In this document: piece by piece, positions 12,292 through 18,166 of the stretch
Layout of the letters: each line of letters begins with the position of its first letter
Position numbering within the stretch: the stretch's first letter is position 1
DNA from: a virus
IMG/VR virus record: IMGVR_UViG_3300032240_000618
Location: 1-29,667 of that record
Reading direction: 5' to 3' (one strand)
Length of the DNA stretch: 29,667 nt
Position numbers and translations under genes: made by a program
The notes under the pieces: model-generated
Databases searched by the model: none
What the model saw: only the letters and a program-made list of their open reading frames with translations
Told to the model about the DNA's origin: nothing

Positions 12292-13136
12292 GAGTTGGCA
12301 CTCAGGATAGCGTCGAGCTTGGCTTTGACATCCTCACGCACATCTGCGTCTTCCTTGATATCATCGATATCTACACCTACCAATGCACGTTGAAGGTCCT
12401 GCCTAGCCTGCTCCAGCTTCGCATCCTTGGTGATGTTGAGGTGGGTCAGCATCATGCACATGTCCTGCGCATTGGTCAGGAACGTGTCGTGCCAACGCTT
12501 CTTGGTGTCGTCGTCGCTCTCGGTGAGCTTGGAAGACATAGCCGTCAGCATCTTGTGCAGCTGCTCCCACGGGGTACGCATGGCATCAGCGAGTCGGTCG
12601 TTGAACGCATGCTCGTAGCTCTGCGCCATCTCCTCCATGTCCTGCTTTGGCAGGTCGAGCCGGAAGTCACCGGACTCGGGGACGGGGGAGAACACAAGGC
12701 GGAAGCCGAACTTGCTACGCACCTCGTCCTCGCTCGGGTAGTCAGCGGGGTCGAACAACGCACCAAGGTTCTGTCGTGCGGTATGCACATGGCTCTGGTA
12801 GTTAGCCATGAACTTGTCCACCATGTTGTCGAAGTACGCTCGGCGCGCGTTAGCCTCGTCCTTGTACGCTAGGAATAAACTAGTCGGCAGAAGCCTCGCA
12901 CCTTTGTCAGCCCACGGCAGCGTCCGGGTGTTGTGCCACAGGCGGCAGCTGGCCGCATAGTCCGCGATCTCTTTCCGCGCACCCGTGCCAGCCATGAGGT
13001 TCTTCTTGAACTGACCTGCATCTCGGACTGCGTTGTTATCGCTAGTCACCTTGTCGGTCGCACTGCGGTCGAGCTTCTGCCCAGTCCAGACAGAGATGTT
13101 GAGTTCCGTAAGCACGGAAGAGGAAGTGATACCCAT
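12285..13136 (-). CDS. Third protein of the MoxR/VWA cassette, DUF3150-like
   Basis: 283 residues, soluble and mostly helical. Recognisable stretches are SVWTGQKLDRSATDKVTSDN near the N-terminus, LWHNTRTLPWADKGARLLPT (about 66-86) and a central ADYPSEDEVRSKFGFRLVFS. Mobile elements and phages that carry a CobS/MoxR-type ATPase and a CobT/VWA-type protein often have a third gene of this size, sometimes listed as DUF3150; the assignment is from memory and context only. Start ATG 13136 has AAGGAGCAAACATC ahead, preceded by a hairpin leader that is duplicated before the MoxR gene. That shared leader is the best sequence evidence that these proteins work together. The C-terminus is charged and helical. 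Confidence 0.88.
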   Translation of the reverse strand: MGITSSSVLTELNISVWTGQKLDRSATDKVTSDNNAVRDAGQFKKNLMAGTGARKEIADYAASCRLWHNTRTLPWADKGARLLPTSLFLAYKDEANARRAYFDNMVDKFMANYQSHVHTARQNLGALFDPADYPSEDEVRSKFGFRLVFSPVPESGDFRLDLPKQDMEEMAQSYEHAFNDRLADAMRTPWEQLHKMLTAMSSKLTESDDDTKKRWHDTFLTNAQDMCMMLTHLNITKDAKLEQARQDLQRALVGVDIDDIKEDADVREDVKAKLDAILSANSW

Positions 13137-13143
13137 GATGTTT

Positions 13144-13188
13144 GCTCCTTGTTGAGTAGGCTTTGCCTACTTCTTGGTTGGTTTGGTT
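13144..13188 (-). promoter_or_regulatory. Hairpin leader upstream of the DUF3150-like gene (copy 1)
   Basis: The 53-bp gap before the gene at 13136 is filled by a leader that contains an AGTAGGC / GCCTACT stem (13155-13161 with 13165-13171) and a 3-nt loop. AAGGAGCAAAC follows just downstream on the minus strand. About 44 bp are almost identical to 15,930-15,973. It has no terminator-like T-run, so it is more likely an mRNA-stabilising or translation-modulating hairpin than a stop signal. Confidence 0.7.
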
Positions 13189-13189
13189 A

Positions 13190-13429
13190 TTAGAATCCAG
13201 ACTTATCGGGCTGGCCTGCAGCCTTACCCATACGGTACACAGTGTCGGGGATGAACTCGACAGTCGTGCTCTTCTCGTCCATGTTGTCCCAGACATGGAA
13301 GGTAGCTTCCTTCCCATAGCCTTGGCGCTTGAACCTCTCGGCGTTGGCGAGAGTCTGTGCGATCATTACCGCTACGTCAGCTTCTATAACATAGTCGTCG
13401 TACCCGATACGAATAACAGCTTTGCTCAT
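13190..13429 (-). CDS. Small phage protein, 79 residues
   Basis: It reads MSKAVIRIGYDDYVIEADVA followed by VMIAQTLANAERFKRQGYG. The strand pair and long Ala-rich helix are followed by a strand VEFIPDTVYRMG. The start at ATG 13429 is supported by AAGGAGGTGTGAG; that ribosome site is made of the last codons of the VWA gene, so the two genes are coupled across a 1-bp gap. A longer frame from 13543 runs through the VWA gene and is rejected. The function is unknown; as a constant neighbour of the VWA protein it could be a small partner of it. Confidence 0.8.
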   Translation of the reverse strand: MSKAVIRIGYDDYVIEADVAVMIAQTLANAERFKRQGYGKEATFHVWDNMDEKSTTVEFIPDTVYRMGKAAGQPDKSGF

Positions 13430-13430
13430 C

Positions 13431-14657
13431 TCACACCTCCTTGACATGAATGGTTTTGCCCACCGGGGCGGTGTACGCTTGCTTGTTGATGACGACCCAA
13501 AGAACCGGCGCAGGCCAGTCATCGCCCCAGTTATTGATCTCACCGTCCGTCACCATGATTATGCACTGTGGCTTGATGTGGTTCTCGCGCAGGAACTTGG
13601 TCATACAGCGGGGGTCGGTGCCGCCTCCACCTGTTGGCTTGGTAGAGTTAAGCATCATCTCGCGGTTACCGTCCGTGTAGACCTCATGCCGCTTGACCTC
13701 GGTGTCCCAGTAGATGAGATGTGTCGCCTCTGGCTTGACGGCATCGAGCAACCCCTTGACCTCGGACATACACGCCTTGACCGCAGCGGGGGACATGTTG
13801 GACGCCGACGTATCGTAGCCGATAGCTACACAGCCCACGCGCTCACCGATAAGCGAGGGGATATAGATACCCTCACCGATGAACCGCCGGTTAGCCCTGC
13901 GCCACGTACTCGTATCCTTGGCCACGCACTGACTACGCACGTACTCGGCAAGCTGCGCCCGCCAGTCCACCTTGGGCTTCAGCACATCCGTCAGGCTGAT
14001 CGGCAGGTTGTTGCTGCCAGCACCCGCTTTGAGCGCACGTTCATGAGCCATCTTGCCTTGGGCGATTGCCCGCTCGATTTCCTGCGTAAGTTCCTGCTTC
14101 TCAGCTTGCGATAGCTGATCCCCCGCACCCCAGTCGTGCGTGTCGAAGTTGTTCCCCGGCTCGCTGCCGTTCTCCTCCTTCTGCTTACGCAGGTCGTCGA
14201 ATATCTCCTTGGTCGTCCAGCCCTTGTACTTGGGTTCAAGCAGACCGATGCGTGTACCGTCAGGCGTACGGGGGAAGGCGATGTATTGCTCCCCCGGGTC
14301 GAGGTCCACGAGCATCTGGTTAATGCGGTAGTCGCAAGCACAGTTAGCGAGGTGCGGGTCGATCTTGGACAGCGCCTTATAGACCGACAGGTCTTGCGCC
14401 ATCTTGTGGCCACCCGCCTCGTGCAGCACGACGAAGGCAACCATCCTCTCGTCCTTCAGGCTCTCGATGAAGCCACGCCCGTACTTCTCGTTACGCCCGT
14501 CAGTGCAGGCAGTCGGGCACTCGTTGTCCTCTACCACCTCGCTGGTGCCCACAGACAGGATGCCAGAGAAAATAGCGAACTTGTCGCGCCGACGCAGGTT
14601 GATCCTCACGCGCTCCAGCACGCGCTCTGCGCTGTGTATGTCTATTACGCTAGCCAT
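13431..14657 (-). CDS. DUF2201-type metallopeptidase-like/VWA protein (CobT/ViaA-like)
   Basis: 408 residues from ATG 14657 (AAAAGGAGCAAAC upstream). The N-terminal part matches the DUF2201 putative metallopeptidase layout: VVLHEAGGHKMAQDL (77-90), then CACDYRINQMLVDLDPG (about 106-122), which corresponds to the family's A-x-D-x-x-IN signature. The expected HExxH here reads H-E-A-G-G-H, so one extra residue separates the two His. The C-terminal part is a VWA-like domain with a MIDAS motif DTSAS (282-286), a GGGGTD loop and TDGE. In bacteria VWA proteins pair with MoxR ATPases (RavA-ViaA, NorQ-NorD, CobS-CobT) to remodel or metallate targets. The MoxR partner lies two genes upstream. A frame extension to 14711 overlaps the leader and is rejected. 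Confidence 0.9.
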   Translation of the reverse strand: MASVIDIHSAERVLERVRINLRRRDKFAIFSGILSVGTSEVVEDNECPTACTDGRNEKYGRGFIESLKDERMVAFVVLHEAGGHKMAQDLSVYKALSKIDPHLANCACDYRINQMLVDLDPGEQYIAFPRTPDGTRIGLLEPKYKGWTTKEIFDDLRKQKEENGSEPGNNFDTHDWGAGDQLSQAEKQELTQEIERAIAQGKMAHERALKAGAGSNNLPISLTDVLKPKVDWRAQLAEYVRSQCVAKDTSTWRRANRRFIGEGIYIPSLIGERVGCVAIGYDTSASNMSPAAVKACMSEVKGLLDAVKPEATHLIYWDTEVKRHEVYTDGNREMMLNSTKPTGGGGTDPRCMTKFLRENHIKPQCIIMVTDGEINNWGDDWPAPVLWVVINKQAYTAPVGKTIHVKEV

Positions 14658-14676
14658 AGTAGTTTGCTCCTTTTGA

Positions 14677-14850
14677 TTAGTGTTCGGTTGGCCCGTTGCC
14701 GGGGCGCTCACCTATCGTGATACCGAGGGTTTGCAGTGTGTGAATGCTCTGCGCTGTGATCGTGGCATAAGCGTTCATTGCCTTAATCAAGCTAGACACT
14801 GCGTTACATAGCGAGTCGATATCCCACTCGTCGTCGTTGTTGTTATCCAT
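14677..14850 (-). CDS. 57-residue protein between MoxR and VWA genes
   Basis: The frame from ATG 14850 to TAA 14677 encodes MDNNNDDEWDIDSLCNAVSS, a helix with LIKAMNAYATITAQSIHTLQ, then a Gly/Pro-rich tail. Its start overlaps the MoxR stop as TGATG, so it is coupled to that gene. It ends 19 bp before the VWA start, leaving room only for the ribosome site. The acidic N-terminus and one amphipathic helix suggest a small linker or regulator for the ATPase. No family is recognised. Confidence 0.72.
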   Translation of the reverse strand: MDNNNDDEWDIDSLCNAVSSLIKAMNAYATITAQSIHTLQTLGITIGERPGNGPTEH

Positions 14851-15923
14851 CACAGCAGGTCTTCGTTCGCCAGCAGCCAGTCGCGGAACATCTCATTGCG
14901 GAAGGCCACTTGCTGCTTCTCCTTGTTCTTGGCGATCTGCAGGCAGAACACCGATTGGAACTCCACGCCGAGACGGTTCACGTAAGTGAAGATAGAGTTG
15001 ATGTTGCCTGCATCTGCCATCGTAACCAGATTGAACACCAGCACGTAGCAAGCAGCACCGGAGTCAGGCAGTCGTGCAGTCTTAGGGCTGTCGATGATGC
15101 TGTCGCGTGAGGGAAGCTCGTCTTGGTAGCGGACGAACGCCTCAAGAGTGTTGGCGGTAGCCAAGCCTACGCAACCTGCGAGGTCGGCCATGACTGCATT
15201 GTGCGAGAACAGGTGACGGCGCTCGATGATGTAGCTTGCCTGCCCAAGGCTGCGCGGTGAGGCATAGGCGTCCTGCACCTGTGTAGGTTGGAAGATGTAA
15301 GGGTTGTTGGTCTGATCCGGGTCGATGTAGCTTGCCAGTACGCTCGGGTTCTCATGCACGAAGGCAATGAGGCTGCCGTTGATACCCTTAGGGATAGCGT
15401 AGTTCTGAATCCACTCGGTGGCCGTGGACTTGCGCACGTAGAGCCTAGACCTGCGGTTCTTGGTATGGCCAAGCATGCTGTCGCCCACCCCGTCCGTCGA
15501 GCGGTTGCCCGTCATGGCAACGATGGAGCCCTTGGGTAGGGGGATGTTGTAGAAGCGCCGCTTGTGCGTCTCGATGAGCGGCTGGAGCATGTTCTGTGTA
15601 GGCTGCGGTGCCTTGGAGAACTCGTCCAGCACGATAAGCACAGGCTCACCACTGTGCAGTTCGAAACGCTCGTTAGGGTAGAAGCCGGAAGTCTTGTTCT
15701 CATGGTTGACCCACGGCAGGCCGCCATCGCCAAGCTCCATGCTCGCGCAGTCTATGAGTGCAACGCGCGAGATACCCGCGATCTCTGCCACTCGGGTAGT
15801 AGCCATAGTCGTCTTGCCGCAGCCGGGTTCGGACACCCACTCGTGCGTTACCTCTGGCAAGTGAGCGGTAAGCTGCGCTGCTTCTTCGAGGCTGACCATG
15901 TAGTTCTGATTGATAATGGACAT
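14850..15923 (-). CDS. MoxR/CobS-type AAA+ ATPase
   Basis: 357 residues from ATG 15923. The Walker A is EPGCGKTT (32-39), the Walker B is LIVLDEF (96-102), and sensor 1 is in VAMTGNRSTDG (about 135-145). The run of NMLQPLIETHKRRFYNIPLP between them is the usual MoxR/CobS feature (Q-x-L-L-x-x-x-E-x-x). An arginine-rich SMLGHTKNRRSRLYVRK follows, as in the arginine-finger region. Enzymes of this class are hexameric motors that work with a VWA partner on a substrate protein or cofactor. A long frame from 16013 covers the leader and promoter and is rejected in favour of ATG 15923, which has CAAGGAGCAAGCTA. It leads the cassette of MoxR, mini-protein, VWA, 79-residue protein and DUF3150-like protein. 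Confidence 0.93.
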   Translation of the reverse strand: MSIINQNYMVSLEEAAQLTAHLPEVTHEWVSEPGCGKTTMATTRVAEIAGISRVALIDCASMELGDGGLPWVNHENKTSGFYPNERFELHSGEPVLIVLDEFSKAPQPTQNMLQPLIETHKRRFYNIPLPKGSIVAMTGNRSTDGVGDSMLGHTKNRRSRLYVRKSTATEWIQNYAIPKGINGSLIAFVHENPSVLASYIDPDQTNNPYIFQPTQVQDAYASPRSLGQASYIIERRHLFSHNAVMADLAGCVGLATANTLEAFVRYQDELPSRDSIIDSPKTARLPDSGAACYVLVFNLVTMADAGNINSIFTYVNRLGVEFQSVFCLQIAKNKEKQQVAFRNEMFRDWLLANEDLL

Positions 15924-15929
15924 TAGCTT

Positions 15930-15973
15930 GCTCCTTGTTGAGTAGGCTTCGCCTACTTCTGGTTGGTTTGGTT
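15930..15973 (-). promoter_or_regulatory. Hairpin leader upstream of the MoxR gene (copy 2)
   Basis: An AGTAGGC / GCCTACT stem (15941-15947 with 15951-15957) with a TTC loop sits between the promoter at about 16,018 and the ribosome site CAAGGAGC. The surrounding 44 bp repeat 13,144-13,188 almost exactly, including the TTGGTTGG-like stretch upstream. It is probably transcribed as part of the 5' leader. Confidence 0.7.
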
Positions 15974-16003
15974 GGTGGTAGGTTGTGTTCTCATTGTGTA
16001 TTA

Positions 16004-16032
16004 ACTGTAGCACACTATGTTGGTTAAGTCAA
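16004..16032 (-). promoter_or_regulatory. Sigma70-like promoter for the MoxR cassette
   Basis: TTGACT (16032-16027), a 17-bp spacer and TACAGT (16009-16004) read on the minus strand. The same sequence, with three substitutions, is found at 17,350-17,378. This promoter is in the gap after the 64-residue gene, 80-110 bp ahead of the MoxR start, and would give a leader that includes the hairpin at 15,941-15,957. Confidence 0.72.
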
Positions 16033-16042
16033 GTCGGGTGGC

Positions 16043-16237
16043 TCACTGATAGCCCCACGTAACGCTGTCGAGTTCATCCCGCAGATACTGAAGCTCCTTG
16101 CACTCCCACTCTGCAGTGCGCAGCCGCTCGGCCAGCACGATGGCAAGCTCTGCGCTGGGGTTCTCCTTAGCTTCGGTTATCAAACTCTCATTGCTCTCAA
16201 GCCGGTAGTAGTTGCGGTCTCGGGACGGGGTTGTCAT
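16043..16237 (-). CDS. Small phage protein, 64 residues
   Basis: It reads MTTPSRDRNYYRLESNESLI, then a helix TEAKENPSAELAIVLAERLR and a coiled-coil-like end CKELQYLRDELDSVTWGYQ. It resembles small helical phage proteins of the early region. The start at ATG 16237 overlaps the stop of the preceding gene as ATGA. Its stop is 11 bp before the -35 box of the MoxR promoter, so it ends the first leftward unit. No family or function is recognised. Confidence 0.78.
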   Translation of the reverse strand: MTTPSRDRNYYRLESNESLITEAKENPSAELAIVLAERLRTAEWECKELQYLRDELDSVTWGYQ

Positions 16238-16437
16238 GATGCTTTCCTCTCCAGTTCGTTGCGCAGGTGGAACTCACGGTAGAGCGACATCCCACGCCGC
16301 TTGCCGTAGTCTATGCAGGCTTTGTTAAGCTGCGGTTCGAGCGCACGTAGTTCGGCGCGCAGTGCGTCCACCCTGCGCAGTAAGGCAATGGTCTCGGCAT
16401 CTGCTCGCGGGTCGGGTTGATATGGGCTATGGTGCAT
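16234..16437 (-). CDS. Small coiled-coil phage protein, 67 residues
   Basis: It reads MHHSPYQPDPRADAETIALL, followed by a long heptad helix RRVDALRAELRALEPQLNKA and a basic end. The start is ATG 16437, 2 bp after the stop of the HTH gene, and the stop overlaps the next start as ATGA. A coiled coil of roughly 30 residues is the only structural feature. It may form an oligomer or a regulator with the HTH protein encoded just upstream, which is inference from position. Confidence 0.75.
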   Translation of the reverse strand: MHHSPYQPDPRADAETIALLRRVDALRAELRALEPQLNKACIDYGKRRGMSLYREFHLRNELERKAS

Positions 16438-16439
16438 TG

Positions 16440-16679
16440 TCAGTCCTCCAGTTCATCGTAGATTGTGGTTGCGTTGATAACGAAAAGCCGCCCCCATTTT
16501 GTTGGGCTACCGTAGTGGCCATCGAGCGACTTGCGCGCTCCCAGCCTTTGGGTGCAGCCTTGCACAGCTTTGGGGGATACCCCTAGCCGGGCAGCGATAG
16601 CCTTGTTGCTGAACCCTGCGCGCTTCATACCCGCAGCGGTGGCCTTCATCTCGTCAGTCCATATGGTGCCTCTAGGCAT
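16440..16679 (-). CDS. HTH DNA-binding protein
   Basis: 79 residues. WTDEMKATAAGMKRAGFSNK (7-26) and AIAARLGVSPKAVQGCTQRL (27-46) form a typical helix-turn-helix with the G-x-S-x-x-x-I-A-x-x-L-G-V-S turn seen in GcrA/Myb-like and resolvase-type DNA-binding heads. The rest, KWGRLFVINATTIYDELED, is short. It would bind DNA as a small regulator; the octamer cluster 0.8 kb upstream and the promoters in this region are possible targets. It starts at ATG 16679 with GAGGAGG ahead, inside the end of the preceding gene, and is the only clear transcription-factor-like gene of the first leftward unit. Confidence 0.82.
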   Translation of the reverse strand: MPRGTIWTDEMKATAAGMKRAGFSNKAIAARLGVSPKAVQGCTQRLGARKSLDGHYGSPTKWGRLFVINATTIYDELED

Positions 16680-16680
16680 A

Positions 16681-16812
16681 TCAGTCCTCCTCGCTGCGCT
16701 CGTACCCGTCGCGCTTGCCTGCCTTACGCTCGGCTTTCCAGAACACGCGCTTGGTCCAGCGCAGATGCTTCCACCACTCGGGCGGCTTGGTGTAGTGACC
16801 CTTACTCGCCAT
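16681..16812 (-). CDS. 43-residue basic phage protein
   Basis: The frame from ATG 16812 to TGA 16681 reads MASKGHYTKPPEWWKHLRWT followed by KRVFWKAERKAGKRDGYERS. It is very basic and Trp-rich (PPEWWKHLRWTKRVFWKAER). This P-P-x-W-W-K-H-L-R pattern recurs in small phage early proteins. AGGAGG 6 bp upstream of ATG is a strong ribosome site. It ends 1 bp before the start of the HTH gene. Its charge suggests nucleic-acid binding. The function is unknown. Confidence 0.75.
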   Translation of the reverse strand: MASKGHYTKPPEWWKHLRWTKRVFWKAERKAGKRDGYERSEED

Positions 16813-16813
16813 G

Positions 16814-17008
16814 TTATCCTCCTACTTGCTTAGGGTTAAGCCAAGCTAGCTCGGCGCGGTTGGTGATAACGGTGTAGTTGGACTTGTTCATAGGCACGAT
16901 GCAGTGCCGTACTTTGCGAGCGGCAGTGTCGCCGCAGGGCAGGCAGGTGCGGTAGCCTAACTCGGTGCGCTTAGGCGCAACCTCGTCGCCGCAGTTACGA
17001 CAGAACAT
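16814..17008 (-). CDS. Zinc-ribbon phage protein, 64 residues
   Basis: It reads MFCRNCGDEVAPKRTELGYR then TCLPCGDTAARKVRHCIVPM. Two CxxC pairs (CRNC, CLPC) make a classic zinc ribbon, and the rest (KSNYTVITNRAELAWLNPKQ) is a conserved-looking tail that I associate with small phage proteins of this type. The start is ATG 17008, just beyond the stop of the preceding gene; a start at 17029 would add seven residues inside that gene and lacks a ribosome site. Zinc-ribbon phage proteins may modulate RNA polymerase or other host enzymes, which is inference. Confidence 0.82.
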   Translation of the reverse strand: MFCRNCGDEVAPKRTELGYRTCLPCGDTAARKVRHCIVPMNKSNYTVITNRAELAWLNPKQVGG

Positions 17009-17009
17009 G

Positions 17010-17285
17010 TCAGCCCTCCCACTCGTCAAGCATGGTGATCGGGCGCGGACGCACGATGTGGCGGTCAGAGTAGCTGTCCTCGGGGTCGTTACCCGTGGCG
17101 AAGTATGGGTTGAACTCAGGCACCTCGTCCCACGTAACCGTGAGATTGTGCTTCTTGCTCCAACGCCGCCACCTGCGGCGGTACATCTGTTCGTCAGCCC
17201 AGCACTCTAGGTTGCCGCCCCTGTCGTGCAGCCAGCGAGCGAACTCGGACATACGCAGGGCGAGCCAGTGGATTGCTTTCAGCAT
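17010..17285 (-). CDS. First gene of the leftward early region, 91 residues
   Basis: It reads MLKAIHWLALRMSEFARWLH, then a basic, Trp-rich middle (DEQMYRRRWRRWSKKHNLTV) and an acidic end (TMLDEWEG). The N-terminal helix is amphipathic, and the basic patch suggests nucleic-acid or membrane contact. It starts at ATG 17285 behind AAGGAGCAAACA and is the first gene downstream of the promoter at 17,350-17,378, so it is likely one of the earliest products. No family is recognised. The following zinc-ribbon gene starts 1 bp after its stop. Confidence 0.82.
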   Translation of the reverse strand: MLKAIHWLALRMSEFARWLHDRGGNLECWADEQMYRRRWRRWSKKHNLTVTWDEVPEFNPYFATGNDPEDSYSDRHIVRPRPITMLDEWEG

Positions 17286-17349
17286 TGTTTGCTCCTTACA
17301 GTTACGAAATGAGGGCGTGGTTGTGGCTTTGATCCCTCATTGTCCTTAT

Positions 17350-17378
17350 ACCGTAGCACATTATGTCGGTTAAGTCAA
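17350..17378 (-). promoter_or_regulatory. Sigma70-like promoter opening the leftward early operon
   Basis: TTGACT (17378-17373), a 17-bp spacer and TACGGT (17355-17350) on the minus strand; TATAAG lies just downstream and could act as an alternative -10. It is nearly the same sequence as the MoxR promoter at 16,004-16,032. It lies directly beside the octamer cluster (17,397 onward), so a protein bound there could control it. Confidence 0.75.
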
Positions 17379-17396
17379 GTTGGGGCAGTTTGGGGT

Positions 17397-17740
17397 AACG
17401 TAAGAACGTAAGGAAATTTGGGGGTAATGTAAGGTTTTTTGGGAAGTTTTCTTACATTAGGGTGGCAGAGAGGAAGTGTAGAAAAATCAGTTAGATAGAT
17501 AGATAGATAGATAAAAATATATATATAATGTAAGAACGTAAGGCGTTTTTTGGAGAATAAGGCCGATTTCCTTTTTTCTTTCTGGGTGCGCTCTGCACTT
17601 GCCAGAGAACTCGTTTTCCCGCTTTTTCTCGAAAATCCATCTTACAATCTTACATTATGCTTAAGTTGTTGAAATCATTATGTAAGATGTCTTACATTAG
17701 GTCCCTAATTTCTCTTACAAAAGGCCCGTTTTCTTACGTT
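17397..17740. repeat. Iteron-like cluster of AAYGTAAG octamers, candidate replication origin
   Basis: About a dozen copies of an octamer AA(T/C)GTAAG or its complement are packed here. Direct: 17397, 17405, 17426, 17527, 17535 and a variant TATGTAAG at 17679. Inverted: CTTACATT at 17451, 17649 and 17691, CTTACAAT at 17641, CTTACGTT at 17733 and CTTACAAA at 17714. Several are head-to-tail pairs with an exact 8-bp period (17397/17405, 17527/17535, 17641/17649). The centre is AT-rich with (AGAT)5 and an AT run. No supported gene lies here. Iterons plus an AT-rich unwinding tract are the usual form of a replication origin; a multi-site operator is the alternative. Confidence 0.72.
17493..17512. 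repeat. (AGAT)5 microsatellite inside the octamer cluster
   Basis: Five perfect copies of AGAT are followed at once by an AT-rich run (ataaaaatatatatataatg). Together they form the most AT-rich stretch in the window, centred between the octamer groups, as expected for a duplex-unwinding element. Copy number may vary between isolates through slippage. Confidence 0.85.
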
Positions 17741-17830
17741 CCAAATTTTCGTTCAGGTTGGAGGGTACCTTTTATGAACGAGCTTCCAAAAAAGTGCATT
17801 TGGGGGCTTGACAGATTGAAAATTTTGGGT

Positions 17831-17846
17831 AGACTGCCAGCAGTCT
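17831..17846. repeat. Inverted repeat AGACTGC-CA-GCAGTCT
   Basis: A 7-bp perfect stem with a 2-nt loop. A half-site GCAGTCT recurs at 17,884-17,890. It sits at the border between the AT-rich cluster and GC-richer sequence. No T-run follows on either strand, so it is not an evident terminator. Confidence 0.65.
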
Positions 17847-17895
17847 TGACGTCGCGCTAGCGGCTCCGACAAGACGCCCGGGAGCAGTCTAGTAT

Positions 17896-17910
17896 TTAGT
17901 GGCCCACTAA
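17896..17910. repeat. Near-perfect palindrome TTAGTGG-C-CCACTAA
   Basis: Two 7-bp arms around a single C. It lies in the non-coding region between the octamer cluster and the direct repeat at 17,920. Its tight symmetry is typical of a dimeric protein-binding site. Confidence 0.6.
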
Positions 17911-17919
17911 TTAGACCGA

Positions 17920-17967
17920 GCAACCGCTCGCCGCGCCGACGCTCTCCGTGCAACCGCTCGCCGCGCC
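17920..17967. repeat. 18-bp direct repeat with 30-bp period
   Basis: GCAACCGCTCGCCGCGCC occurs at 17920-17937 and 17950-17967. Downstream (about 17,998-18,031) lies a looser series of ACTATCA(C/T) units (three or four copies). Neither is in a supported gene. The 30-bp period is close to three helical turns, so two bound proteins would lie on one DNA face. Confidence 0.7.
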
Positions 17968-18039
17968 CGCGCTCATGCTAACCGCAGATACCAAGAACTA
18001 TCATCACTAACTATCACAACATCTATCACACTAGATGGA

Positions 18040-18118
18040 CAGCCTACGGCTGGCGTTGGTTTGATAAATCCAGCTTCGCTGGATGCTCCCCTTCGAGGAG
18101 CGGGCGCGCTTCGCGCGC
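18040..18118. repeat. Chain of four short hairpins
   Basis: Consecutive stems: CAGCC-TAC-GGCTG (18040-18052); ATCCAGC-TTC-GCTGGAT (18068-18084); GCTCC...GGAGC (18085-18101); GCGCGC-TTC-GCGCGC (18104-18118). They are followed by the terminator at 18,125. No supported coding region overlaps them. Such a chain might protect an mRNA 3' end or form a cruciform-rich site near an origin. Confidence 0.65.
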
Positions 18119-18124
18119 GGGCGC

Positions 18125-18157
18125 AAAAAAACCCCCACCCGGCAAACCGGATGGGGG
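18125..18157 (-). terminator. Strong intrinsic terminator after the 70-residue gene
   Basis: On the minus strand a GC-rich hairpin (CCCCCAT-CCGG loop GGGTGGGGG-like arms, about 18,132-18,157) is followed by seven T's (18,131-18,125). It is 10 bp downstream of the stop of the gene at 18,167-18,379 and is the clearest rho-independent terminator in the window. Confidence 0.9.
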
Positions 18158-18166
18158 CGAAAGAAA

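Noticed and set aside
17493-17512. (AGAT)5 considered as a CRISPR-like or phase-variation repeat
   Set aside because: It is a simple tetranucleotide run with no spacers and no gene reading across it, so neither reading is supported.
17657-17953. Open frames of 60-70 codons on both strands inside the octamer cluster
   Set aside because: They coincide with repeats and hairpins, lack ribosome sites and have biased translations driven by the repeats.
18040-18118. Hairpin chain as a tRNA-like or riboswitch element
   Set aside because: The stems are independent and sequential, without a conserved core or a coding region placed to be controlled.
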